Positions 44,101 through 53,999 of a stretch of 64,000 nucleotides of DNA are shown here, one piece after another. The position numbers and the translations under genes were made by a program. Every line of letters begins with the position of its first letter. The stretch's first letter is position 1. The stretch comes from Prosopocoilus inquinatus (Eukaryota > Arthropoda > Insecta > Coleoptera > Lucanidae). The notes beneath the pieces are model-generated. The model was not told the DNA's origin, did no database searches, and saw only the letters and a list, made by a program, of their open reading frames with translations. The stretch spans positions 10,312,501 to 10,376,500 of the forward strand of contig CM069877.1 of the NCBI GenBank assembly GCA_036172665.1, written 5' to 3'.

Positions 44101-44961
44101 ATCTTGCGACTTACAGGTAAATTGACGGTATAACAAAAAGATAATGATTTATACCTTGTGGTATTCCGGATACATATTTTCAGGCAGCTGTTTCCCCAAG
44201 TCGGCGGATTTATTCCTGAAGACGTGCAGTACGTGCACGTTTTTCCCCCTGGCGGCGATGATGGCGTCCGCCGCGCTGAGCCCGGCGCCGACGACGAGGA
44301 CCGGCTCGGGTTTGGTGCGATTGCACTGAATATAGAGATCCAATTCGATCTCTAGACTCCTAACGTCGTGCAGGAGCCAAGCGGGATCGCGTTTACCGTC
44401 CGAAACAAACAACCTATTCGGTAAATCACTTGAGCCATTCGCCAAAACTAAATAATTACAAGAGTAACTCACAACGCTCCTCGACCTAACGTCGTAAACA
44501 TCGACGATCCATTTCGGCTTGCCGCCGATTTTAAGAGCGGACGCTGTCGTCGCCGCCGCCGCCGACGGTTTAAGGCTCCGAGAGAGTTTAGGCACTTTGC
44601 GCAAGGAGCGTTCTAAGTCTAGGCTGCGCGAGTTCCTCAGGGCGCCGCTGCCGGGCCCGCCCTGTTCCCCGCTATCACTACCAGAGTTGTCGTAATCACA
44701 AGAAAAACTCACAGATCTGTTTTTATCACAATTGTGGTTTATTAGCCTAATGTCGTTCCTGTGGAGGATCACGTGATCCGAGACGGTGTCCCTGTTCGCC
44801 AGCAGGTTCTCCACCTCCTGGGCTTTATTGTACTTCGAAAACAGGACCTTCAAGTTTATTTCCACCGATTCGTACTTCCGCTTACAACATCGATCCGTCT
44901 TCCACTTCCTGTGCCCCCGCGAGAGGATGAAGTTGAGGGCGTTCGCGAGCTTGCACGTGGC

Positions 44962-44992
<31 letters not shown>

Positions 44993-47900
44993 CTCGACGA
45001 ACAATTCGTTTCGATCTCCATGTTTTCCATGTCAACTTCCGGTGGTTGCACTTCCTGGCGGGTCTCCTCATTGTTGTTTATTGGTCTAACCCCCGTGACG
45101 ATCGTGCCTTCCTGGAAATACTTGCTCAGATCCATCTCCTTGACGTACTGCTCGTAGTACCGCGCCACGTTGCAGGCGAAAGCCCTCTTCTCCGTGCTAT
45201 CCCTGGCCTGGTATTTCATACCGGGAAGCGCCATCCAAGCCCCTAAGCTCAAGGTCAACACGTGCGGATCCATCGCATGCCAAGAACCACCTGGCGGTCC
45301 TTTGCCAAAAACGATATGGTCAACCTGGAAACACCAGCAGACGATGATGATGATGAAGAAGAACAAGAAGTGTTTAGCGGTAATTGTGACTCACCTCGAA
45401 ACCGTTCTTCCTCCATTCGATGAGGGGTTCCATCTCCAGACCGATGTCGGCGCAGGGGTGCGTCAGCGAATCCAGGAGGAGGGACACGGGGTTGGTCGAC
45501 CGCCCCTCTAAGCCACTCGCCAGGTATTCCAAGTCCTGGTCGACTAAGCTCTCCCCCACCGATTCGGATAGTCTGGCCGAAAGCATTTCGTCCGGGTGGT
45601 TGTTGGAAATGACGTAGGGAATGTGTCCTGATAACATAAACGAGAGGGCTATGCCACTCGGGCCGTTTCCTAAAAAAAAAAAATTCTGTCGTAAATTCAA
45701 CTGTACGGATTCACAATGTCGGCGAGCGGTCATTTATATGGCTCGGCGATGTTATTACAAGCAGTTTGTGACAATAAACTAAAAATTCATCTGTACGGCG
45801 TGCAAATATTCATCTGGTGGTCATTTGTATGGCGCGGCGATGTTATCGCAAACTCAACCAACTCTGTCCAAACAATTTACGAGAATAAACTAATTTATAT
45901 TGCGCGGAAATTACGTCGTGCAGTCAATTATTATAAATCAATGTCGTAAATTCATCTGTACGGCGTGGCAATGTTGTGGGGCGGTCATTTATATGGCGCG
46001 GCGATGTTATCGCAGGCTCAAGCAGCTCTGTACAAGCAGTTTACGAGAATGGACTAATTCATATGGCGCGGAAATGTCGTCGTGCATTCAATTATCATAA
46101 ATCAATGTCGTAAATTCATCTGTACGGCGTGGCAATGTGGTCGGGCGGTCATTTATATGGCGCGGAGATGTTATCGCATGCTCAACCAGCTCTGTACAAG
46201 CAGTTTATGAGAATAAACTAATTTATATTGCGCGGAAATTACGTCGTGCAGTCAATTATTATAAATCAATGTCGTAAATTCATCTGTACGGCGTGGCAAT
46301 GTGGTCGGGCGGTCATTTATATGGCGCGGCGATGTTACCGCAAGCTCAACCAGCTCTGTCCAAGCAATTTATGAGAATAAACTAATTCATATGGCGCGGA
46401 AATGTCGTCGTGCATTCAATTATTATATATAAATGTCGTAAACTCCTCTGTACGGCGTGGCAATGTTGTCGGGCGGTCATTTATATGGCGCGGCGATGTT
46501 ATCGCAAGCTCAAACAGCTCTGTACAAGCAGTTTACGAGAATGAACTAATTCATATGGCGCGGAAATGTCGTCGTACAGACAATTATTATAAATCAATGT
46601 CGTAAATTCATCTGTACGGCGTGGCAACGCTGTCGGGCGGTCATTTATATGGCGCGGCGATGTTATCGCAGGCTCAAGCAGCTCTATACAAGCAGTTTAC
46701 GAGAATGAACTAATTCATATGGCGCGGAAATGTCGTCGTGCATTCAATTATTATAAATGTCGTAAATTCCTCTGTACGGCGTGGCAATGTTGTCGGGCAG
46801 TCATTTATATGGCGCGGCGATGTTATCGCAACCTCAAGCAGCTCTGTACAAGCAATTTATGAGAATAAACTAATTTATATTGCGCGGAAATGTTGTCGTG
46901 CAGTCAATTACTATAAATCAACGTCGTAAATTCATCTGTACGGCGTGGAAATGTTGTCGGGCGGTCATTTATATGGCGCAGCGATGTTATCGCAAGCTCA
47001 ACCAGCTCTGTACAAGCAGTTTACGAGAATGAACTAATTCATATGGCGCGGAAATGTTGTAGTCCATTCAATTATTACAAATAAACATCGTAAATTCATC
47101 TGTACGGCGTGGTAATGTTGTCGGGCGGTTATTTATATGGCGCGGCGATGTTATCGCAACCCCAAGCAGCTCTGTCCAAGCAATTTATGAGGATAAACTA
47201 ATTTGTATTGCGCGGAAATGTCGTCGTGCAGTCAATCATTATACATCAATGTCGTAAATTCATCTGTACGACGTGGCAATGTTATCGGACGGTTATTTAT
47301 ATGGTGCGGCAATGTTATCGCAACCCCAAGCAGCTCTGTCCAAGCAATTTATGAGGATAAACTAATTTGTATTGCGCGGAAATGTTGTCGTGCATTCAAT
47401 TATTATAAATCAATGTCATAAATTCCTCTGTACCGCGTGGCAATGTCGTCAGATAGAGCTGTCTAGAGTTATGATAATGAACTAATTCATATGGCACAGC
47501 TATGTCGTGGTACATTCAATAATACGGCTTGGCGATAACTCCTCGTGGGTTCAATTCGATGACGTGACGATGTTATCACAAGCACGACAAACCCTGTATA
47601 AACAGTTCAGAGTTCTGGGCATGAACCAGTTGACGTGTCGCGGTCATTTCCATTGTACGGTGCGGTAACGTTATCATAAGTTGAATTGTATGGCGTCAGA
47701 AGCTCAACCGGAACTATACGGGCTGATTATTTTCAATCCGGAACACAGGAGATTAGTATGATTACCCTTGATGATGAATTTTTTGAAGATTTTAATAAAA
47801 AAGATATAATTTTACTTAAAAAATTATTAAGGGTAGTCATACTAACCTCCTAAATTCCGTATTGAAAATGATCGCCCCGTATAAATAGTACAGTTCTAAG

Positions 47901-49494
47901 AATGAAACAATTCAGTATCAGTCGTACCTTCATTTGTATGGCGCGGCGATGTTATCGCAAGCTAAACCAGCCCTATACAAGCAGTTTATAGTTATGAAAA
48001 TGAACTAATTCATATGGCGCGGCTATGTCGTCGGGCATTCAGTTATACTGCTTGGCAATGTCTCCTCGTGGGTTCAATTGTATGGCGTGGCGATGTTATC
48101 ACAAGCATGACAAGCCCTGTATAAGTAGTTGAGTGTTCTGAGTGCAAAACAATTAATGTGTCACGCTCATTTCAATTGTACGGTGCGGCAATGTCGTTGT
48201 ACGTTTAATCGTAAGGCGTCAGAAACTCAACCGAACTTATACAGGGTGATCAATTTCAATCCGGAACACAGGAGATTAGAATGATTACCCTCGATACTGA
48301 AATTTTTGATGTTTTTCATATGATTTTAATTAAAAATGTCATTATCAAGGGTAGCCATGCTAACCTCCTATGTTCAGATTGGAAATGATCACCCGATATA
48401 AACACAGTTTTTTCGCTGGACCTTTGCAGTTACGATACAGTGTCTTGATCCAAGTGAAGAATCAAACACCTCCAATTATCTTTGTCTGACACACATGATA
48501 AAACAATAAAAGAATCTAAAGTTTGTCATTTTCAGTTACTACATACGTTTACTCTGCTGCGTATAAAATGAAAAGAGATAAAACATAATTTATACGTCGC
48601 GTATGAATATTCAGATTCTGCCGCGCACAAAAAATCTGGATCCGGTTTTTTAACTGACAACCACCCTGACAGTTGTGGTTAGGTTGCGACTTCTTCTGTT
48701 TATTTTGCTCATGATTTTGCTTGGCATCTTTTAGGTTAAGATTATCTGACATTTGATGCATACAACCAAGCTCAAATTGATATTTGAATACATGAAATAT
48801 TGTCGCTAAGTATCGATTAGATTCATTTATGTAATCTTTATGACGTAACTGCAAAGATCCAGCGAAAAAACTGTAGTTGCACAGTTCTGAGAGTGAAATA
48901 ATTCATATGGCGTGGCATTCTTCTCGTGTCTTCATTTGTATGGCGCGGCGATGTTACCGCAAGCTAAACCAGCCCTATACAAGCAGTTTAGAGTTATGAA
49001 AATGAACTAATTTATACGGCGCAGCTATGTCGTCATGCATTCAATTATATGGCTTGGCAATGTCTCCTCGTGGGTTCAATTATATGGCGTGGTGATGTTA
49101 TCACAAGCACGACCAGCCCTGTATAAGAGTTGTGAGCGTGAAGCAGTTCACAAGTCGCGGTAATTTCGATTGTACGGTCCGGAAAATGTCGCTGTATATT
49201 CAATTGTATGGTGCGGCGATGTTGTGAGAAGCTCAACCAGAACTATACGAATAGGTTTGCAGTTTTGAAAGCGAACCAATTCATATGGTGTGGCAATGTC
49301 GTCGTGTGTTAATTTGTACGGTGCGGCGATGCTATCGCAAGCCCAATCGTGTGGCTCGGCGATGCCGTTGCGAGTTAAAAATATATTATGACGTGGTGAC
49401 GTTCGATTGCAAAAAAAAAAGAAACTAATGGTGACTTATAATTACCGATTATAATGACGTCCTTGTGTACGACGGTGTTGTTGTTCCCTTTCAT
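40719..49494 (-). CDS. OSGIN-family FAD/NAD(P)-binding oxidoreductase, whole gene span
   Basis: Four minus-strand coding exons (49494-49446, 45669-45395, 45324-44155, 41114-40719) join in phase to about 629 residues. The protein opens MKGNNNTVVHKDVIIIGNGP, with the FAD-binding G-x-G-x-x-G at 17-22. GGSWHAM follows at about 120-126, a second Rossmann motif VLVVGAGLSAADA at about 450-462, LVLANGSSDLPN before it, and a C-terminal GLYAVGPIAGDNFVRFVPGG. This is the architecture of oxidative-stress-induced growth inhibitor proteins, flavoprotein monooxygenase relatives linked in animals to growth inhibition and oxidative stress. Family members are usually about 450-560 residues; the excess is a low-complexity insert at about 191-373. 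The neighbouring channel gene is unrelated. Confidence 0.9.
41115..44154. repeat. OSGIN intron 3 with a degenerate CAACCCAACTGAA array
   Basis: From about 41980 to 43200 the motif AAGGTCAACCCAACCCAACT followed by GAA.CCAACC recurs about ten times, separated by A-rich text such as GAAAATTTAAAATTCACGAA and GATTGCCG. The GTGGCGCCCAACACCAAAC block occurs both at 41202 and at 43613. Related sequence lies in reverse orientation at 26.8-28.3 kb. No exon is recognised. Confidence 0.7.
44155..45324 (-). CDS. OSGIN coding exon 3: central region, large insert and second Rossmann motif
   Basis: Acceptor TGTTTCCAG|GTTGAC; donor CACAAG|GTATAA; 390 codons, residues 109-498. GPPGGSWHAM and LSLGAWMALPG are typical of the family. 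A low-complexity segment (about 191-373) follows with SSRTTTTTTAAAAATC, GSDSGEQGGPGSG and KPSAAAATTAS. The fold resumes at KPKWIVDVYDVRS and reaches VLVVGAGLSAADAI. The insert is in frame and free of splice-like breaks. Confidence 0.9.
45395..45669 (-). CDS. OSGIN coding exon 2: FAD-binding motif
   Basis: Acceptor TTTTTTTTAG|GAAACG; donor TTCGAG|GTGAGT. It encodes residues 17-108, from GNGPSGIALSFMLSGHIPYV to LIEWRKNGFE. It completes the first G-x-G-x-x-G and the conserved following region of OSGIN proteins. Confidence 0.9.
45700..47460. repeat. Satellite in OSGIN intron 1, unit about 164 bp
   Basis: About eleven units share AATGTCGTAAATTCATCTGT, ACGGCGTGGCAATGTTGTCG, GGCGGTCATTTATATGGCGC, GGCGATGTTATCGCAAGCTC, AACCAGCTCTGTACAAGCAG, TTTACGAGAATGAACTAATT and CATATGGCGCGGAAATGTCG. 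GTCGTAAATT starts recur at 45943, 46107, 46271, 46435, 46599, 46759, 46923, 47087, 47251 and 47415. Diverged copies continue among transposons to about 49380. Serial open frames here are the satellite read in phase. Confidence 0.92.
47715..47883. mobile_element. Small inverted-repeat element inside the satellite
   Basis: TATACGGGCTGATTATTTTC faces GAAAATGATCGCCCCGTATA, and GGAGATTAGTATGATTACCC faces GGGTAGTCATACTAACCTCC, around a T/A-rich centre. A related element lies at 48238-48400. Confidence 0.75.
48238..48400. mobile_element. Second copy of the small inverted-repeat element
   Basis: TATACAGGGTGATCAATTTC faces GAAATGATCACCCGATATA, with GGAGATTAGAATGATTACCC opposite GGGTAGCCATGCTAACCTCC. 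It retains the ACAGGGTGAT end more clearly than the copy at 47715. Confidence 0.75.
48404..48874. mobile_element. 471-bp element with 31-bp terminal inverted repeats
   Basis: The left end starts ACAGTTTTTTCGCTGGACCT and the right end, complemented, starts ACAGTTTTTTCGCTGGATCT. The 31-base ends differ at one position. No transposase is encoded, and a clear target duplication could not be read because the flanking satellite is diverged. Confidence 0.8.
49446..49494 (-). CDS. OSGIN coding exon 1
   Basis: ATG at 49494-49492 is followed by 16 codons, MKGNNNTVVHKDVIII, and one base of a Gly codon; donor ATAATCG|GTAATT. The split codon is the first glycine of the FAD motif. TGTTTCAG just upstream (49520-49513) is a good acceptor, so the exon probably begins at 49512 with 18 bases of 5' UTR and a further non-coding exon lies upstream. 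Confidence 0.85.
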
Positions 49495-50330
49495 GGCGAA
49501 GGCTTGGCGTCACTGAAACAATAAAATAGAGATAAGCAATCTAAGTGGCCCACTAGTTAACTATATTTTCGAATCAAAACGTTTTCGCTCGAGAGCAGTG
49601 ACTTTTTAAGTATGGATGGACCTCGTAGAAAGGGATGTTAACGGCGAATAACTTAATAAAAAAAAACATTTTTCTTCTTTTAACTTCTCGATTCTATGTA
49701 TGTATGTACAGGGTAACACGGAACTGTATGTACAGTACTAAACAAGAAACCCACAATACTAGGTTTCTATAATTTATCTCCTCAATTCCATTGATATACA
49801 GTGTGATTGAGAATAGGTTTGCACCAAATTTAACTCCTGGAGATTCCATAGAGATATACAGGGTGATTGAGAATTGGTTTGCGGGGTAATTTCACGTCAA
49901 AGCCAACGATGGAAATACTGGCGTAGCTCTGCATTCAAACTATTTCACTACTGACACGTCGTACCGGCGGCAAGTTTTGAAATTCTTCAAAAGCGAACAT
50001 ATCCGACTGCCGTCGAACAATCAAACTAACTTTAAAGATAAGGCACTCATTACGTTCTTGCGTAAAACGTTTCGCAGGCATCTACAACGAATTGGTCTTC
50101 TTGTACAAAGTCAGTAAAGCACTTTCAGGGTGCCCCAAAACGTAAAAATCTACTGAATTTTGATTATACAGATTGAATTCAGCGATTAGGTAGATAGACG
50201 TTGGGAATCTTCGCATGTATCACCGTTCCAAGCAACATGAAGACCGCACAACCTGCTTAGTTGTCTCATACCGTTTGCCTATTTGCGTTACTCAATCAGT
50301 ATAAGCATGCAGATCGTGGTACTGGCCCTC
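49495..50330. other. Region 5' of OSGIN coding exon 1
   Basis: After the acceptor at 49513 this is presumed 5' intron. ATACAGTGTGATTGAGAATA (about 49796) and ATACAGGGTGATTGAGAATT (about 49857) are direct copies of a TACAGGGTG-end sequence. No coding exon is seen. Confidence 0.4.
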
Positions 50331-51480
50331 CCGAATCTAATACCCACATACACACGTGCACATGAATGGTACAAGGCATGTAGGTATATACTGTACATGA
50401 TTAATCCTTTAGTTCTGATGTTTCTTTAAAGTAATACCCATATACACATGTGTACTTATATGGTACACGATATACATATATTGTACGTCAATAATCCTTT
50501 AGTTCTACTGTTTTCCTATTTTAATAATACCCATATACATGTTAGATAAATAAGTTAGTGTTATAAAATTTCTAAAATAGGTTGGTAAGACTGAAAAGGA
50601 GGAGGAGTACGAAATACGATGTATAATCAGATCGAGAAAAACGGTAGAAAGAAAGTAAAGCGTTTAAACTAGATAAAAATGAGTTTGATTTAAGTAAACT
50701 GCAAGAAGAACGAAAGTAAGCTAACAAACACATGTGTACATGTGTGGTACATGGTATATATTATATGTTGTACGTGACTGCTCCTTTAGTTCTGTGTTTT
50801 TTTTTTAATAATACGCATATACACCCTTGTACACGTTTACTACATACATAGTTCTATTGTTCCGTTCAGTAATACCCATACATACACACGTACATGTATG
50901 GTACATGGCATATGTACGTTTAATATGACTACTTCTTTGGTTCTAATGTTTTTTTTTAATAATGCCCATATATACCTGTGTATATGAATGTTACATACAT
51001 AGTTCTATTGTTTCTGTTTAGTAATACCCATATATACACATGTACACGTATGGTACATGGCATATGTATGTCTAATATGACTACTTCTTTAGTTCTAATG
51101 TTTTTTTTAATAGTATCCATATATACCTGTGTACGTGTATGGTACATACATAGTTCTATTGTTTCGTTTAGTAATACCCATATATACACATATACATGTA
51201 TGGTACATGGCATATGTACGTTTAATGCGACTACTTCTTCAGTTCTAAAGTTTTTTTTTAATAATACCCATATATACCTGTGCACATGCATGGCACACAC
51301 ATAGTTCTATTGTTTCTGTTAGCTAATACCCATATATACACATGTACATGTATGATACATGGCATATATACGTTTAATATGATTAATACTTTAGTTCTAC
51401 TGTTTTTTCCTTAACAATACCCATACATATACGTGTATTTGTACGGTAGACGGCATGTATTCTTGCTGTACACGACCGTA
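50331..51480. repeat. Tandem array of ACCCATATATACAC units
   Basis: Units of about 60-80 bp, arranged as about 140-bp pairs, share AATACCCATATATACACATG, TACATGTATGGTACATGGCA, TATGTACGTTTAATATGACT, ACTTCTTTAGTTCTAATGTT and a T-run. The most regular part is 50860-51420. Paired Cys/Tyr-rich frames on both strands are artefacts of the repeat. Confidence 0.85.
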
Positions 51481-52559
51481 TCCTTTAGTTCAATGGTTTT
51501 TTTCACTTATACTCACAACAAAAGACCAAGACGTGCTTAAAAACACACGGTGCATGTCCAGTCATACCCTTTCGAAGGGCTCAGGAGAATTACCTGCTCG
51601 TTTGTTGCATTTTCAGGTGCCCCTGCGAGCAAAACAAGTTTTCAAGAAGAAAAGCTAATTTTTGTGCTTGTCACACACGAGATTCAGAGCAGTCAGACTC
51701 AAGTATATTAAGTGTAATGCGACGCGCTCTGAAAGATTCGATGACCTCCTCGAGTCTCGACATAAGTGGTAGACGCATTAAGCTTGTAAACTTTTGTTGA
51801 CTGATTGAATTAAACGCATATGGTATATGTATATGGCATTTGTTTAGGCGTGAAGCCTCCAAATATAAGTGTCTGTAGGTGTCATTCTGTCGAACACAAA
51901 TCGTACAACAAGCTAATCCTCATACATTGACGTATACGTGTATGAACAATTACTATACATGTAAAATATACGACATTTGGAGATGACTCATATCGAAAAC
52001 GTGTTTTTCCTTATCACCCTGTATGTATAATACCTCAGTTTGTTGAGTATGTATGAATTCCAACCCCTTACGATGTTTGTAAATTTCCCTCGACCTCATC
52101 CTGTCCCGATTACCACTTATACCAGAGTCTCTCTAGTTATACATACTTATTTTAGCCCCTACACGCTAGGTATATGCTCCTTGTTGCTGCCATTGGCTAA
52201 AGTGAAGAAAGCCTTGGATCGGTATACACATACAAACGACGATAATTTTGTTTTTGTTTTCCGTTATTTATATACGAGGAACTCTTCTTCTTCAAAACTC
52301 CCCGCGCGACATATTCCGAATGACCCCGTATACACAAAAAGTAATTTGTTTTTCTTTCTTCAAAATTAATTTGTTTTTTACTTAACGTGTTATTTTCTTC
52401 TTCTTCTCGGGCAGGAAAATAACACGCGCGATCGTAATCAATCATCATAATGATATACCCAAACACACGAATAATGCGGCGCTAAAGTGAACGAAAAAGA
52501 AAAAAACAACAATTTGTTAATCACTTTACAATCGCCCTCTTTACGTAACGCTTATTATG
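51481..52559. other. Non-coding stretch, no clear feature
   Basis: Mostly unique AT-rich sequence with CTTATCACCCTGTATGTATA at about 52010 and microsatellite-like TTCTTCTTCTTC at about 52393. Short frames have no domain signature. Confidence 0.35.
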
Positions 52560-53345
52560 TAGATATATCGGTCTTCTAAATATAGCGGCAAAGTGTCACA
52601 TGAGCCCCTCCCGCGGTCCCTCTCTGTCCCCACGCCGCTGACTCGCGTTTAAATTATTTAATCTGTCAAGTACGCACGTGAAAATCCATAATCCGGCGTT
52701 CCATTCAAGTTTAATATCGGTAGGCGGCGGCCGCGAGATTATCCGAAAACAAATGACAAATTAGTTTTTACTAACCTTATTTTTTAATTTTTTGATGTTT
52801 TAATTAATTAATTAAATACTAACGTGACCTATCCGGCAAGATTTTATTGCCCCCACGTACACGTTTCTCATTGTTTCTCCAACACTCCACAAATTCAGCG
52901 TTTTACTTTTTTGCTTCTTCTCGAAATCACCCCCCCCCCCCCCCGCCGCCCCCCTTCTTGGTGGGACGATTTATTAAATTACGTAGGGACCCGTCCCTCC
53001 ACCTCGTCTTCGGGGCCGGTGGCATAATGATAATTTGATTTTCGGAAAACGTGCGACGTGACCTTGAAGCGTCCTCGATTAAAGTCGTTAAGGGGGCCCT
53101 ACATGTAAATGTCAGAATGCCGGAGGCTCCTCTCTGCTTGGGGACTCGAACGGCGGAGAGTGCCGGCGACCTTGTGTAAGGTCCTCTTTACGCGCGCCGG
53201 GCATCGATCGCGGGCGCCGCCGCGCCGTAATTGTGTGCGTAATTAAGGGGGAGGGCGCCGTCGGCGTCTCGCCCCCTCCGCGACCAATCCGGACGAGGTT
53301 GGCTGGAAATTGTTATGTCATCCAAACTTGACGGCGACGCGACAT
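52560..53345. promoter_or_regulatory. GC-rich island, candidate upstream control region
   Basis: This is the most GC-rich part of the window, with GTAGGCGGCGGCCGCGAGAT, GCGCGCCGGGCATCGATCGC, GGGCGCCGCCGCGCCGTAAT and a CCAAT box at about 53283. It has no tandem structure and no supported exon. It lies 3-4 kb upstream of OSGIN exon 1, which appears to have a 5' UTR intron, so it could hold that promoter or one for a gene to the right. This is inference from composition and position. Confidence 0.3.
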
Positions 53346-53479
53346 TTTAGAGAAAGAGGGGAGAACAAGGAGGCCAAAATAATGTAACTGGTTTAGTTAT
53401 CAACGGAGAACGCGTCAGAAGTAGGACCTGCATACACGGACCAATTTAATGAGTTGGCGTTAATTAATGTTAAAAATGG

Positions 53480-53990
53480 TTGAGGGCATTGTACATACAC
53501 AAAAAAGAAAGAGAAAGAAAGGGGACGCTGGAAAAAGACAACTGGTTTTGCTCTTTTAAGCGACGCACGACAAAAACGGCGTAAGAATTAGGGTCTGTAT
53601 ACACGGGCCACTTTTATGACTTTGTAGTTAATCCATCAAAAACAGTCGGACGTTGACAAGGAAAGAAAAGAAGACAAGCGAAAATGGGGACGCTAAAAAA
53701 AGGCAACTGGTTTTGCTATTTTAAGCGACGCACGACGAAAACGGCGTACGAATTAGGGTCTGTATACACGGGCCACTTTTATGACTTTGTAGTTAATCCA
53801 TCAAAAACAGTCGGACGTTGACAAGGAAAGAAAAGAAGACAAGCGAAAATGGGGACGCTAAAAAAAGGCAACTGGTTTTGCTATTTTAAGCGACGCACGA
53901 CGAAAACGGCGTACGAATTAGGGTCTGTATACACGGGCCGCTTTTATGACTTTGTAGTTAATCCATCAGAAACAGTCGGACGTTGATGAT
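53480..53990. repeat. Three-copy tandem repeat, unit about 163 bp
   Basis: GGGGACGCT.AAAAAAGGCAA, CTGGTTTTGCTATTTTAAGC, GACGCACGACGAAAACGGCG, TACGAATTAGGGTCTGTATA, CACGGGCCACTTTTATGACT and CATCAAAAACAGTCGGACGT start at about 53521, 53687 and 53850. The last two are almost identical; the first is diverged. Confidence 0.9.
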
Positions 53991-53999
53991 GAAATGATC

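Noticed and set aside
40723..45511. Plus-strand frames over the OSGIN exons, some over 100 codons
   Set aside because: They are shadows of GC-rich coding sequence on the minus strand; the minus strand has the Rossmann motifs and consistent splicing.
45900..47421. Serial frames of 60-70 codons containing similar peptides
   Set aside because: They are the 164-bp satellite translated repeatedly; neither length nor frame is kept across units.
50331..51480. Regular ATACCC/TACATG repeats as a CRISPR-like or regulatory array
   Set aside because: Units are imperfect head-to-tail copies without unique spacers in a eukaryotic genome; this is a plain tandem repeat.
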